Origin: Bacteroidales bacterium
Lineage (GTDB): Bacteria; Bacteroidota; Bacteroidia; Bacteroidales; Paludibacteraceae
Assembly (NCBI GenBank): GCA_015061165.1
Contig: SUXC01000008.1
Location: 1 to 64,000 of the forward strand
Direction of reading: 5' to 3'
DNA length: 64,000 nucleotides
Part shown: positions 17,050-29,828 of the stretch, one piece after another
Layout of the letters: each line of letters begins with the position of its first letter
Numbering within the stretch: position 1 is the first letter of the stretch
Program-made: the position numbers and the translations under genes
Notes under the pieces: model-generated
The model's database searches: none
Seen by the model: the letters and a program-made list of their open reading frames with translations, nothing else
Told to the model about the DNA's origin: nothing

Positions 17050-17514
17050 CTACGACCGCTTTTGCGTGAACATTTGGATATACTTCACAACCTGTTCAAA
17101 TAGAAAATCAGGTGTCTGTTGTGCGGGGGTGTCAATGCTCAAATCATAGAGTCTTTTCCCTATATCTCTGCCCGTTTTGATACCCGCTTTCACGTACATT
17201 GCCATGTATTGCATGGTGATATTCGGTTGCTGCGTCAGGTCTATCAGCAAATCATAATGACGGGATTGTACCTCCTCGCGCACCTCTTTCTTGGGCATAC
17301 CCGTCAGCCAACAAATATCTTTCTTCTCGGGCCTAGACCACACCTGCACCTCTTTCCCCTCGCGTTGCAACTGCTTGGCGATATGCTTCACCTCCACCTC
17401 ATCGTGCAGAATAACCACCGAACGAATATCGTTCCACGCATACATCACCACCTCTCGTTTGGCTTGATGGCGCAAACACCAGTCGAATATTTTCTCTCTT
17501 AATTGATTTATCAT
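17050..17514 (-). CDS. DUF6913-like conserved Bacteroidota protein
   Basis: 154 residues, cytosolic. It has the look of the small conserved family DUF6913: a positively charged N-terminal helix, an alternating strand-helix core (SVVILHDEVEVKHIAKQLQ, then KKDICWLTGMPKKEVRE) and a conserved YDLLIDLTQ segment followed by a GIKTGRDIG-RLYDL motif. The function of the family is not known. It is encoded 16 bp downstream of ligA on the same strand, so it is probably cotranscribed. The gap holds an AATTCTTAATTC-type short repeat. Confidence 0.6.
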   Translation of the reverse strand: MINQLREKIFDWCLRHQAKREVVMYAWNDIRSVVILHDEVEVKHIAKQLQREGKEVQVWSRPEKKDICWLTGMPKKEVREEVQSRHYDLLIDLTQQPNITMQYMAMYVKAGIKTGRDIGKRLYDLSIDTPAQQTPDFLFEQVVKYIQMFTQKRS

Positions 17515-17516
17515 TC

Positions 17517-21369
<3,853 letters not shown>

Positions 21370-21390
21370 TGAAATTTACACTTTGGACGA

Positions 21391-21422
21391 CAAAGGTAGT
21401 AAAAAAATACGATTTGAACAAA
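21391..21422 (-). promoter_or_regulatory. Promoter for the secreted nuclease
   Basis: On the minus strand, TTTG (21419-21422), 20 bp, TACCTTTG (21391-21398), 22 bp ahead of the start codon. Confidence 0.8.
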
Positions 21423-21532
21423 TGAGTAGCCGAAATTTATGTTATTTTTCACAGAAAAATACTCGAAAAGTGCATAATTTATCCCATAAACTGTGAAATA
21501 GTAGGGGTTATTCAAAAATTGTTGCAAAAAGA

Positions 21533-21564
21533 TTTGGAAGTTTGCAATATTTGCAGTATCTTTG
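21533..21564 (+). promoter_or_regulatory. Promoter for divIC and downstream genes
   Basis: TTTG at 21533-21536, 20 bp, TATCTTTG at 21557-21564. The start codon is at 21613. Confidence 0.8.
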
Positions 21565-21612
21565 CAGGCGATTTGAAAAATGTTGCGGGAATAACTAATA
21601 AACCTAAATGAT

Positions 21613-21909
21613 ATGGAACGAAAAGAATTGTGGCAAAAAATCCGTAAGGTATTGATTAACAAGTATGCAATCACGTTGTATGTGTTTGCGCTATTGTTTA
21701 TGTTTTTGGGTGATCATAGTTTGGTGCAGTATCTCAAGCGTGCGAAGAAGATGAACGCCTTGGAGGAGCAATTGGACATGACACAACAGGAGATAGAGCA
21801 GGCTCAATCGGTCATGCGTGTGTTGGATGATGTGGATAGTTTAGAGCGCTTTGCACGCGAGCAGTACCGTATGCACGCACCCAACGAAGACGTCTATGTG
21901 GTGGAGTGA
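21613..21909 (+). CDS. Septum formation initiator family protein (FtsB/DivIC)
   Basis: 98 residues: a short cytoplasmic head, one membrane segment (YAITLYVFALLFMFLGDHSL), then a periplasmic coiled coil (ALEEQLDMTQQEIEQAQSVMRVLDD) and the conserved SLERFAREQYRMHAPNEDVYVVE. FtsB/DivIC joins FtsL and FtsQ/DivIB in the divisome. Length and layout are standard. It probably heads a short operon with the small membrane protein next to it. Confidence 0.88.
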   Translation: MERKELWQKIRKVLINKYAITLYVFALLFMFLGDHSLVQYLKRAKKMNALEEQLDMTQQEIEQAQSVMRVLDDVDSLERFAREQYRMHAPNEDVYVVE

Positions 21910-21939
21910 GTAGAATTATGAATTAAGAATTTTTGAATG

Positions 21940-22092
21940 ATGAAATGGAGTAATGTGTTATTGATTGCAGGTCTGATTGTGCTGTTGGCGGGTGCGGTAT
22001 TGAGTGTTATGAAATGGCAGTACTCGGATTATGTATTGGTGGCTGGCGCAGTGTTGGTGATATTTCGTGGTGCTATTAGAAACAGGGAATAA
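21940..22092 (+). CDS. Small two-helix membrane protein
   Basis: A 50-residue reading frame, MKWSNVLLIAGLIVLL through FRGAIRNRE, made of two hydrophobic helices (residues 5-23 and 30-44) with a basic tail. An ATG directly before it (21937) is also in frame. It sits 30 bp after divIC and 14 bp before the LacI-type gene, with codon use like its neighbours and no other gene on either strand. I do not recognise the family. Its position suggests a role at the membrane near division genes, but nothing in the sequence proves that. Confidence 0.65.
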   Translation: MKWSNVLLIAGLIVLLAGAVLSVMKWQYSDYVLVAGAVLVIFRGAIRNRE

Positions 22093-22106
22093 CATAGTGT
22101 ATCGAT

Positions 22107-23108
22107 ATGAAACCCATTACAATCAAGGACATAGCGCGCCAGTTGAACATATCCGTCTCAACGGTGAGTCGCGCGTTGCAGAATCATCCTGATATTAGTG
22201 AGCGTACCAAGCAGATCGTGCAGGAGTGTGCCAGGCAGTTGAACTACAAGCCCAATCTGATGGCGAGTAACTTGCGTACCTGCAAGAATACGACTATCGG
22301 TGTGGTCATTCCCGAGTTGAATCACCACTTCTTCTCTTCGGTCTTAGATGGTATAGAGCAGGCTGCTAATGAGGCGGGCTACCATATCGTGATATGCCAA
22401 ACGCGCGAGGATGTCCACAAGGAGATTGAGGCTATCCATACGCTGATTAGCACGCGCGTAGCAGGCATATTGGTGGGCGTGAGCAAGCAGACTACCGAAT
22501 TGCATCATTTGCAGGAGGTGATTGACAATGGTATTCCGCTCATCTTGTATGATCGCCCTTGTCCGTCGTTGAAGTGCGACCAGGTGGTGTCGGATGACTA
22601 TATGGGAGCATATAACGCAGTAGAATACCTGCTCCAGACGGGGTGCAAACGTGTGGTATGTCTGACCTCCTCCAAGCAGTTGGAAGTTTCTCGCCGTCGT
22701 TTTCAGGGGTGGCGTGATGCGTTGCTGCATTATGGTGTGCCTGCCAGCGAAGATTGGGTAGTGGAGTGCGACACACGCATGAGGGCGATTGTGGATACTC
22801 CTCTTATCTTGCAGTCAGAGCTTAGACCCGATGCGTTTTTCTGTGTCAATGATGATTGCGCTGCGGGTGTACTGCACGCGGCTAAGATTCTGGGCGTGAA
22901 TATACCCGATGAGTTGGCTATTTGTGGTTTCTCGGATGCGCCTATTTGCAGAGCCACCATGCCGATGCTCACCACGGTGCAGCAGCACGGAGCGGAGATC
23001 GGCAAACGCGCAATGACCAAGTTGTTGAACCGTCTGGATGGCGATGACAAACACCCGAAAACAGAAATGGTGCCTACCGACTTGATTGTCAGAGAAACAA
23101 CGAAGTAA
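22107..23108 (+). CDS. LacI-family transcriptional regulator
   Basis: 333 residues. N-terminal LacI helix-turn-helix (ITIKDIARQLNISVSTVSRALQNHPDIS), the YKPNLMA--L hinge, then a periplasmic-binding-protein-like sugar domain (TIGVVIPELNHHFFSSVLDGIE) ending near DLIVRET. Such proteins switch sugar genes on or off. The next gene is a GH65-type N-terminal domain, so the ancestral regulon was probably alpha-glucoside phosphorolysis. No catalytic glycosidase remains next to it. No clear operator palindrome was seen upstream. Confidence 0.9.
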   Translation: MKPITIKDIARQLNISVSTVSRALQNHPDISERTKQIVQECARQLNYKPNLMASNLRTCKNTTIGVVIPELNHHFFSSVLDGIEQAANEAGYHIVICQTREDVHKEIEAIHTLISTRVAGILVGVSKQTTELHHLQEVIDNGIPLILYDRPCPSLKCDQVVSDDYMGAYNAVEYLLQTGCKRVVCLTSSKQLEVSRRRFQGWRDALLHYGVPASEDWVVECDTRMRAIVDTPLILQSELRPDAFFCVNDDCAAGVLHAAKILGVNIPDELAICGFSDAPICRATMPMLTTVQQHGAEIGKRAMTKLLNRLDGDDKHPKTEMVPTDLIVRETTK

Positions 23109-23120
23109 TGTTTAGAGATT

Positions 23121-23882
23121 ATGTTACAATATAATACATGGACCATTGAGCAGCAGGATTGGAACCCTGCCGAGGAACTTGCCATAGAGCAACAACTCAC
23201 TTTCTCCAATGACTATCTATGCCAAACGGCGCACTTCGAGGAACATTATTCGGGTGATCGACGCTTGTGTACATATATAAAAGGTATAGACACGGCTATC
23301 TTGAACCTATCTGCTATCTCGGTGCGTTTGAATGATGAGCGTTTGGATTTGCACGAGTGGAGGGTGGAGCAGTTCTATCGTTGTTTGCATAAGAATCAGC
23401 CTATGTTGGAGCGACACGTTACGGCCACTTCGCCCAAGGGGCATACCATCAAGATTATTGCCAGACGACAGCTCATGCTTGATAAGAGGGAATGTATGCG
23501 TTTGGACTACGAGGTGCAGTCTATCAATTATGCGGGACCTATTACCATATTGTCCATCCTTAGCGCTGGCGATGATGCGCAGAAATGGTATCCGCTGATG
23601 AATTATGTAGGCGACGACTTGTGTTGGACGTGGATGCAACTCCAACCTGTGAACATGCAGGTTTGTAGTGCCATGAATTATCACCTGACCAAAAATGGCA
23701 CATTGGTCACGCAACGCCCCATTAAGGTAGAAAAACAGGATGTCATCGGTTTCTCGCTCACACAGAAGGTCGTACCCAATGACACATTGGTCTTGCACAA
23801 GAATGTGATTGTCGTGGACTCCCTCCGATATGCCAAAGAGCAATTGATAGATGAAGCGGTGAAATGCTTGACAAACTTGTAA
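23121..23882 (+). CDS. Orphan GH65-type N-terminal domain (catalytic domain absent)
   Basis: 253 residues that read as the N-terminal beta-sandwich of family 65 glycoside phosphorylases: WTIEQQDWNPAEELAIEQQLTFSNDYL, FEEHYSGD, then LNLSAISVRLNDERLDL, a FYRCL--NQPMLERH segment and IARRQLMLDKRECMRLDYEV. The usual GVYYPDK-type loop after FEEHYSGD is shortened. The protein stops where the linker and the (alpha/alpha)6 catalytic barrel should begin, so it cannot be a phosphorylase itself. Either it is a decayed gene kept open by chance or a reused sugar-binding domain. It starts 12 bp after the LacI gene and overlaps ruvC by 19 bp. Confidence 0.65.
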   Translation: MLQYNTWTIEQQDWNPAEELAIEQQLTFSNDYLCQTAHFEEHYSGDRRLCTYIKGIDTAILNLSAISVRLNDERLDLHEWRVEQFYRCLHKNQPMLERHVTATSPKGHTIKIIARRQLMLDKRECMRLDYEVQSINYAGPITILSILSAGDDAQKWYPLMNYVGDDLCWTWMQLQPVNMQVCSAMNYHLTKNGTLVTQRPIKVEKQDVIGFSLTQKVVPNDTLVLHKNVIVVDSLRYAKEQLIDEAVKCLTNL

Positions 23883-24493
23883 AAGAACATATTATTCTCG
23901 GGGTGGACCCAGGTACGCTCTACATGGGTTATGCTGTCTTGCACACGGTCGGAAGTCGGGTCGAGATTCTTGATTTTGGTGTCTATGATGTGCACAAGTT
24001 GGAAGACCAGTATGCACGCTTGCAGAAGGAGTTTTTCTTCTTGCAGGATATCATCGACAAGTATCATCCCACTATTTTGGCTATTGAGTCGCAGTTCGTG
24101 GACAAGAATCCCCAGACTATGATTAAGATTGTGCACGCACAGGGCGTGGCTATTGCGGCTGCACTTTCCAAGGATGTGCCTGTGCAGGAGTATTCGCCTA
24201 TGAAGGTCAAAATGGCTATCACGGGCAACGGACATGCCGACAAACACCAGGTGGCTGCCATGCTGCAACGCTTCCTGCACATTCCCGATGAGCAGATGCC
24301 CAAGAAATTGGATGCTACAGATGCGTTGGGTATAGCCTATTGCCATTACCTGCAATTAGGGATGCCACAAATGCAGAAAGGTGCCAAGAATTGGACCACT
24401 TTTGCCAAACAAAAAGGATTGGTGGACAAGCAGTTAACTGGACCCAATGCCCGACTATTGGCGGCTATGCAAGGAGCCAAGAAAAAGAAATAA
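23864..24493 (+). CDS. ruvC: Holliday junction resolvase RuvC
   Basis: 209 residues. The RNase H-fold motifs are clear: GVDPGTLYMGYAV (first catalytic Asp), LAIESQFVDKNPQTMIK (Glu) and the late KKLDATDALGIAYCH with the final Asp pair. RuvC cuts Holliday junctions together with RuvAB. The start at 23864 lies inside the end of the preceding gene (19-bp overlap), which suggests translational coupling. The C-terminal tail after about residue 165 is a short basic extension. Confidence 0.93.
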   Translation: MLDKLVKEHIILGVDPGTLYMGYAVLHTVGSRVEILDFGVYDVHKLEDQYARLQKEFFFLQDIIDKYHPTILAIESQFVDKNPQTMIKIVHAQGVAIAAALSKDVPVQEYSPMKVKMAITGNGHADKHQVAAMLQRFLHIPDEQMPKKLDATDALGIAYCHYLQLGMPQMQKGAKNWTTFAKQKGLVDKQLTGPNARLLAAMQGAKKKK

Positions 24494-24525
24494 TACAAAA
24501 TTTTTGAAAAATTTAATCCCTAATA

Positions 24526-24557
24526 TTTGGTACTTTGATTTTTTTGTTGTACCTTTG
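24526..24557 (+). promoter_or_regulatory. Promoter for the small ferredoxin
   Basis: TTTG at 24526-24529, 20 bp, TACCTTTG at 24550-24557. Confidence 0.85.
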
Positions 24558-24617
24558 CAGTCGCAAATAAAACTTTGAAATATTAATTATTAATTATTAA
24601 CAATAAATTATCGAATT

Positions 24618-24785
24618 ATGGCTTACGTAATTTCTGAAGATTGTATCGCATGTGGTACATGTATTGATGAGTGCCCAATGGGCGCAATTTCTGAAGGTGA
24701 CATTTACACAATTGACGCTGACTTGTGCACAGAGTGCGGCACTTGTGCTGATGTTTGCCCAAGTGGCGCAATTTCCAAAGGATAA
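24618..24785 (+). CDS. 2[4Fe-4S] ferredoxin, clostridial type
   Basis: A 55-residue protein with two exact cluster motifs, CIACGTCIDECPMGAI and CTECGTCADVCPSGAI, spaced as in clostridial ferredoxins. It carries low-potential electrons. The pyruvate:ferredoxin oxidoreductase gene 1.5 kb downstream is the natural electron donor, though the two are not in one operon because a terminator and a new promoter separate them. Own promoter at 24526-24557 and strong terminator at 24806-24840, as expected for an abundant small protein. Confidence 0.95.
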   Translation: MAYVISEDCIACGTCIDECPMGAISEGDIYTIDADLCTECGTCADVCPSGAISKG

Positions 24786-24805
24786 ATTGCAAATTGCTTT
24801 GACTG

Positions 24806-24840
24806 GAGCCCCTAAGCATCGCTTTTGGGGCTCTTTTTTT
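24806..24840 (+). terminator. Terminator of the ferredoxin gene
   Basis: GAGCCCC / GGGGCTC stem followed by more than seven T. Confidence 0.9.
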
Positions 24841-24868
24841 ATTTTTTTGCTAAAAATGTAATGTAGAT

Positions 24869-24900
24869 ATTGCAAATTTGGAAAAAAAGTTGTACCTTTG
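24869..24900 (+). promoter_or_regulatory. Promoter for the AAA ATPase
   Basis: ATTG at 24869-24872, 20 bp, TACCTTTG at 24893-24900, 46 bp before the start codon. Confidence 0.7.
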
Positions 24901-24946
24901 CAGCGTGGAAAGAATGGTTTGATAGCAAACAACAAATGTATCAGGT

Positions 24947-26134
24947 ATGTTAGAAGCATTTTATAAGACGCATAACTATTTGGTGGAGCATGTGCAAGTG
25001 CCTGCTCGCCGAGTGTTGATGGATGAAATTGATTGGAGTGACCGACTCATTGCAATCAAAGGTGGACGTGGGGTAGGTAAGACTGATTTCCTGCTCAATT
25101 ATGCCAAGGAATTGCGCCAGAGCGACACGGAATTGAGCAAGCATACGTTGTATGTCAATTTCAATGATTTCTATTTCACCGAACATTCGTTGGTGGAGTT
25201 TGCTGGCCAGTTTGTTGCTGCGGGAGGTCGCACGTTGCTCATCGATCAGGCGTTCAAGTATCCCAATTGGTCGCGCGAACTCAGCCAATGCTATTACCGC
25301 TATCCCAATTTGCATATTATTTTCACGGCTTCATCCGTCATGCGATTGGTGGAGGACAATAAGGATATTGGCTCTATTGTCCACCCATATAACTTGCGTG
25401 GTTTCAGTTTCCGTGAGTATCTCAATGTTACGTTGGGCTTGAAACTGCCTGTATTCACGTTGGAAGATATTTTGCAGCGTCATGTGGATATCGCGCGTCG
25501 TATTACGCAAATCATTAGTCCGCTCAAGTACTTCCAGGACTACCTGCATCATGGCTATTATCCGCTTTTCTTGGAGCCGCACGATTTCTCCGAGTCTTTG
25601 CTGAAGATGATGAATATGATTCTTGAGGTGGATGTCCTGCTCATCAAGCAGATTGAGGTCAGTTCGTTGCCTAAGTTGCGCAAGTTGTTGCATATCATGT
25701 TGCAGGACACTCCTTGTAGTCCTAATGTGAGCAATATCTCTGAGGCTATCGAGTGTTCGCGTTCCACCACGATGAACTATATCAAGTATCTTAAGGATGC
25801 GCGCCTTTTGAATATGTTGTATCCTGAGGGCAAGCAGTTCCCATTCAAGCCTACTAAGGTGTATATGCAAAACACGAACCTCTGTTATGCTACCAGCACC
25901 CGCGATGTAGATGCGCAGACTATTGCCGAGACGTTCTTTTATAATGCCTTGCATGGCAATCATAAGATTAACGCCACCGACCGTAGTCCGATGTTCATCA
26001 TCGATGGCAAGTATAATATGGATGCTTGTGCCACTATGCCAAGTAAGACGGGTATCCGTTACTGCGCTATTGGCGACCTCGAAGTCGGCAGCCAAAAGAA
26101 CATCCCGCTGTGGCTATTTGGCTTCCTTTATTAA
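24947..26134 (+). CDS. AAA_14/DUF4143-type ATPase
   Basis: 395 residues. Walker A GGRGVGKT near residue 39, a Walker B-like strand TLLIDQAFKYPNW, a sensor strand IIFTASS, then the C-terminal half with a winged-helix-like segment (NVSNISEAIECSRSTTMNYIKYLKDARLL) typical of the AAA_14-DUF4143 family. These ATPases are widespread in gut Bacteroidota, often linked to mobile genes, and their task is unknown. Here it stands alone with its own promoter between the ferredoxin and nifJ genes. The final family element (a degraded nuclease-like IDGKYNMD region) is still visible near residue 350. Confidence 0.8.
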   Translation: MLEAFYKTHNYLVEHVQVPARRVLMDEIDWSDRLIAIKGGRGVGKTDFLLNYAKELRQSDTELSKHTLYVNFNDFYFTEHSLVEFAGQFVAAGGRTLLIDQAFKYPNWSRELSQCYYRYPNLHIIFTASSVMRLVEDNKDIGSIVHPYNLRGFSFREYLNVTLGLKLPVFTLEDILQRHVDIARRITQIISPLKYFQDYLHHGYYPLFLEPHDFSESLLKMMNMILEVDVLLIKQIEVSSLPKLRKLLHIMLQDTPCSPNVSNISEAIECSRSTTMNYIKYLKDARLLNMLYPEGKQFPFKPTKVYMQNTNLCYATSTRDVDAQTIAETFFYNALHGNHKINATDRSPMFIIDGKYNMDACATMPSKTGIRYCAIGDLEVGSQKNIPLWLFGFLY

Positions 26135-26135
26135 T

Positions 26136-26228
26136 CGGACTCCCGATTCCCGATTCCAAAACGACGGACTCCCGACTCCCGATTCCCGATTCCAAAACAA
26201 AGGATTCCCGACTCCCGATTCCCGAATC
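26136..26228 (+). repeat. Degenerate GACTCCCGATTCCCGATTC direct repeats
   Basis: Three irregular units built from CCCGATTC and CCCGACTC heptamers, separated by CCAAAACGAC and CCAAAACAAA phrases. They fill the gap between the ATPase and nifJ. Related inverted phrases are at 62709-62766. The units vary in length and have no spacers, so this is not a CRISPR. Confidence 0.8.
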
Positions 26229-26254
26229 AATCATTAAAAAAAACTATAACAATT

Positions 26255-29200
26255 ATGAAACAAAAAAAGTATTTAACCCTTGATGGTAACGCTGCTGCGG
26301 CGCATATCGCGTATATGTTCACCGAGGTAGCTGCCATCTATCCTATTACCCCATCTTCTCCTATGGCGGAGAACGTGGACGAGTGGGCTGCTGCAGGTCG
26401 CAAGAACCTCTTCGGCGAGACAGTGTTGGTACAAGAGATGCAATCTGAGGCAGGTGCTGCAGGTGCTGTGCATGGTGCGCTCAACGCAGGTGCCCTCACT
26501 ACCACTTTCACTGCCAGCCAAGGTCTGCTCCTCATGATTCCTAATATGTACAAGATCGCGGGTGAGCTTATCCCTTCTGTTTTCCACGTGTCTGCTCGTA
26601 CCTTGGCAAGCCACGCCCTCTGTATCTTCGGCGACCACCAAGACGTTATGTCTTGCCGCCAAACGGGCTTCGCTATGTTGGCTGAAGGTAGCGTACAGGA
26701 GGTCATGGACCTCGCAGGTGTAGCCCACCTCGCTACCATTAAGAGCCGCGTGCCATTCCTCAACTTCTTCGACGGTTTCCGCACCTCTCACGAGTATCAA
26801 AAGGTAGAGGTAGTAGATATGGAAGACTTGCGTCCGCTCCTCGATATGAAGGCGCTCCAAGAGTTCCGTGAGCGTGCGCTCAGCCCAATGCGCCCTGTCA
26901 TGCGTGGTATGGCTGAGAACCCAGACGTGTTCTTCGCTCACCGCGAGAGCTGCAATCCATACTACAACGAGGTAGCTGACATCGTGAGCGACTATATGGA
27001 CGAGATCTCCAAGATCACCGGCCGCACCTATCGCCCATTCACCTACTACGGTGCTCCTGACGCTGAGAACATCATCATCTGTATGGGTTCTGCATGCGAG
27101 GCCATCCGCGAGGTGATCGACTACGAGGCAGAGAAGGGCAACAAACTTGGTATGATCAACGTGCATCTCTATCGCCCATTCTCACTCAAGTACCTCAAAG
27201 AGGCATTGCCTGCTTCTGTGAAACGTATCTGCGTGCTCGACCGCACCAAAGAGCCAGGTGCTAATGGCGAACCATTGTACCTCGACGTGAAAGACGCACT
27301 CCAAGAACTCGGTCTTGGCGATATCCTCGTAGTTGGTGGCCGCTACGGTCTCGGTTCCAACGATACCACTCCAGCGCAAATCATCGCTGCTTACGAGAAC
27401 CTCGCTTTGCCTATGCCTAAGAACCACTTCACCCTCGGCGTTGAGGATGATGTTACCTTCACTTCTCTTCCTGTGGGCGCAGAGGTGGCTATGGGTGGCA
27501 AGGGCATGTTCCAAGCTAAGTTCTACGGACTTGGTGCTGACGGTACCGTAGGTGCTAACAAGAACTCCGTGAAGATTATCGGCGAGACTACCGATAAGTA
27601 CTGCCAAGCATACTTCTCTTACGACTCTAAGAAGTCGGGTGGTTTTACCTGCTCGCACCTCCGTTTTGGTGACGAACCAATCCACTCTACTTACCTCGTT
27701 ACTACTCCTAACTTCGTGGCTTGCCACGTACAAGCATACTTGCAGATGTACGACGTAACCCGCGGTCTCCAAAAGGGTGGTACCTTCCTGCTCAACACTA
27801 TCTGGGAAGGCGAGGAGCTTGCAAAGAACTTGCCAAACAAAGTGAAGAAATACTTCGCTGACAACGATATCAAGGTGTACTACATCAACGCTACTAAGAT
27901 CGCTCGCGAGATTGGTCTTGGCAACCGTACCAACACTATCCTCCAATCTGCTTTCTTCCGTATCACGGGCGTTATTCCAGTAGAGCAAGCTATCGAGGAG
28001 ATGAAACACTTCATCGTGAAGTCCTACGGCAAGAAGGGCGAGGATGTAGTCAACAAGAACTACGCTGCGGTGGACCGCGGTGGCGAGTACCAACAACTCA
28101 CCATCGACCCAGCATGGTCTGCTCTTGACAATAGCCAATCGCCAATTGCCAATAGCCAAAACGAGCCAGAGTTCATCACCAACGTCGTTCGCCCAATCAA
28201 CGCACAGGACGGCGACCTCCTTCCTGTTTCTGCTTTCAAGGGTGTAGAGGATGGTACATGGCCTGCTGGTACGGCTAAGTACGAGAAACGCGGTGTATCG
28301 GCTTTCGTTCCTGAATGGACTGCTGAGAACTGTATCGAGTGTAACAAGTGTGCATATGTCTGCCCTCACGCATGTATCCGCCCATTCGTCATGGACGAGG
28401 AAGAGGTGAAGGGTATCCAAGGCACCACACGCGAGATGAAGGCTCCTGCGGCTATGAAGGGTATGCACTTCCGCATGCAGGTGGGCGTACTCGATTGCCT
28501 TGGTTGCGGCAACTGCGTGGATGTTTGTCCTGGCCATCCTAAGACTGGCAAAGCCCTCCAAATGATGCCACTCGAGAGCCAAATGCTCGAGGCACAAAAC
28601 TGGGCTTACTGCACCGACAATGTGAAGTCTAAACAACACCTCGTAGATATCCAATCCAATGTCAAGAACAGCCAGTTCGCTACTCCTCTCTTCGAGTTCT
28701 CTGGCGCTTGCTCGGGTTGCGGTGAGACTCCATACCTCAAACTCATTAGCCAACTCTTTGGCGACCGTGAGATCGTAGCCAACGCTACGGGTTGTACCTC
28801 TATCTACTCGGGTTCTGTTCCATCCACTCCTTATACCACCAACGCACAAGGTCATGGTCCTGCATGGTCTAACTCCCTCTTCGAGGACTTCTGCGAGTAC
28901 GGTCTCGGTATGCAAATCGCTCACCGCAAGATCCGCGAGCGTTTGGCGGCTCTCTTCACCAAGGCACAAACCTGCACTTGCTGCACCGAGGAGATGAAGG
29001 CTATGTTCCAAGAGTGGCTCGACAACCAAAACGATGCTACTATCACCAACCGCCTCTACGAACCTATCGTAGCTGCTTGCGAGGCATGCGGTTGCGATAC
29101 TTGCAAAGAGATTCTCAACTACAAAGACCATATCGTTAAACGCAGCCAATGGATTGTCGGCGGTGACGGTGCTTCTTACGACATCGGTTACGGCGGTCTC

Positions 29201-29809
29201 GACCACGTGATTGCTTCGGGCGAAGATGTGAATATCCTCGTACTCGATACTGAGGTATATTCTAATACCGGTGGCCAAGCATCTAAATCTACTCCTATCG
29301 GTGCTATCGCTAAGTTCGCTGCTGCGGGCAAACGCGTACGCAAGAAAGACTTGGGTATGATTGCTACCACATACGGTTATGTATATGTAGCTCAAATCGC
29401 TATGGGTGCAGACCAAGCACAAACTTTGAAAGCTATCCGCGAGGCAGAGGCTTATCCAGGTCCATCATTGGTAATTGCATACGCTCCATGTATCAACCAC
29501 GGTCTGAAGGCAGGTATGGGTAAGAGCCAAGCTGAGGAGGCGAAGGCAGTAGAGTGCGGTTACTGGCACTTGTGGCGTTACAACCCAGCACTTGAGGCTG
29601 AGGGCAAGAACCCATTCTCTTTGGATAGCAAGGAGCCACAATGGGATAAGTTCCAAGACTACTTGATGGGTGAGGTTCGTTTCGCTTCAGTGGCTAAGCA
29701 ATACCCTGAGGAGGCAGCCGAGCTCTTCGCTGCCGCTCGCGAGAATGCTAAGTGGCGTTATCGCTCATACTTGAGAATGCTCTCAACGAACTGGAGCAAC
29801 GAGGAGTAA
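26255..29809 (+). CDS. nifJ: Pyruvate:ferredoxin (flavodoxin) oxidoreductase
   Basis: 1184 residues, the single-chain homodimeric form. It oxidises pyruvate to acetyl-CoA and CO2 and reduces ferredoxin. Domain order is complete: pyrimidine-binding domain (YPITPSSPMAE), gamma domain (GLGADGTVGANKNS), a dicluster ferredoxin domain (CIECNKCAYVCPHAC and CLGCGNCVDVCPGHP), the proximal-cluster cysteines (SGACSGCGET) and the TPP domain (GDGASYDIGYGGLDH). Residues about 623-640 are an insert (NSQSPIANSQ) encoded by a short repeat. Codon use is strongly biased towards C-ending codons, as in highly expressed genes. A strong terminator follows. Confidence 0.96.
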   Translation: MKQKKYLTLDGNAAAAHIAYMFTEVAAIYPITPSSPMAENVDEWAAAGRKNLFGETVLVQEMQSEAGAAGAVHGALNAGALTTTFTASQGLLLMIPNMYKIAGELIPSVFHVSARTLASHALCIFGDHQDVMSCRQTGFAMLAEGSVQEVMDLAGVAHLATIKSRVPFLNFFDGFRTSHEYQKVEVVDMEDLRPLLDMKALQEFRERALSPMRPVMRGMAENPDVFFAHRESCNPYYNEVADIVSDYMDEISKITGRTYRPFTYYGAPDAENIIICMGSACEAIREVIDYEAEKGNKLGMINVHLYRPFSLKYLKEALPASVKRICVLDRTKEPGANGEPLYLDVKDALQELGLGDILVVGGRYGLGSNDTTPAQIIAAYENLALPMPKNHFTLGVEDDVTFTSLPVGAEVAMGGKGMFQAKFYGLGADGTVGANKNSVKIIGETTDKYCQAYFSYDSKKSGGFTCSHLRFGDEPIHSTYLVTTPNFVACHVQAYLQMYDVTRGLQKGGTFLLNTIWEGEELAKNLPNKVKKYFADNDIKVYYINATKIAREIGLGNRTNTILQSAFFRITGVIPVEQAIEEMKHFIVKSYGKKGEDVVNKNYAAVDRGGEYQQLTIDPAWSALDNSQSPIANSQNEPEFITNVVRPINAQDGDLLPVSAFKGVEDGTWPAGTAKYEKRGVSAFVPEWTAENCIECNKCAYVCPHACIRPFVMDEEEVKGIQGTTREMKAPAAMKGMHFRMQVGVLDCLGCGNCVDVCPGHPKTGKALQMMPLESQMLEAQNWAYCTDNVKSKQHLVDIQSNVKNSQFATPLFEFSGACSGCGETPYLKLISQLFGDREIVANATGCTSIYSGSVPSTPYTTNAQGHGPAWSNSLFEDFCEYGLGMQIAHRKIRERLAALFTKAQTCTCCTEEMKAMFQEWLDNQNDATITNRLYEPIVAACEACGCDTCKEILNYKDHIVKRSQWIVGGDGASYDIGYGGLDHVIASGEDVNILVLDTEVYSNTGGQASKSTPIGAIAKFAAAGKRVRKKDLGMIATTYGYVYVAQIAMGADQAQTLKAIREAEAYPGPSLVIAYAPCINHGLKAGMGKSQAEEAKAVECGYWHLWRYNPALEAEGKNPFSLDSKEPQWDKFQDYLMGEVRFASVAKQYPEEAAELFAAARENAKWRYRSYLRMLSTNWSNEE
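28124..28165 (+). repeat. Degenerate repeat inside nifJ
   Basis: AATAGCCAATCGCCAATTGCC-type heptamers in frame, encoding NSQSPIANSQN between the TPP-linking and ferredoxin domains. Confidence 0.55.
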
Positions 29810-29828
29810 TCCATATATGATAATACGA

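Noticed and set aside
26136..26228. Possible CRISPR array
   Set aside because: Units differ in length and sequence, there are no unique spacers, and no cas genes are near.
27182..29422. Long minus-strand frame (746 codons) opposite nifJ, and another at 26273-27166
   Set aside because: They mirror the C-rich third positions of a highly expressed plus-strand gene. nifJ is complete and conserved, so these are shadows.
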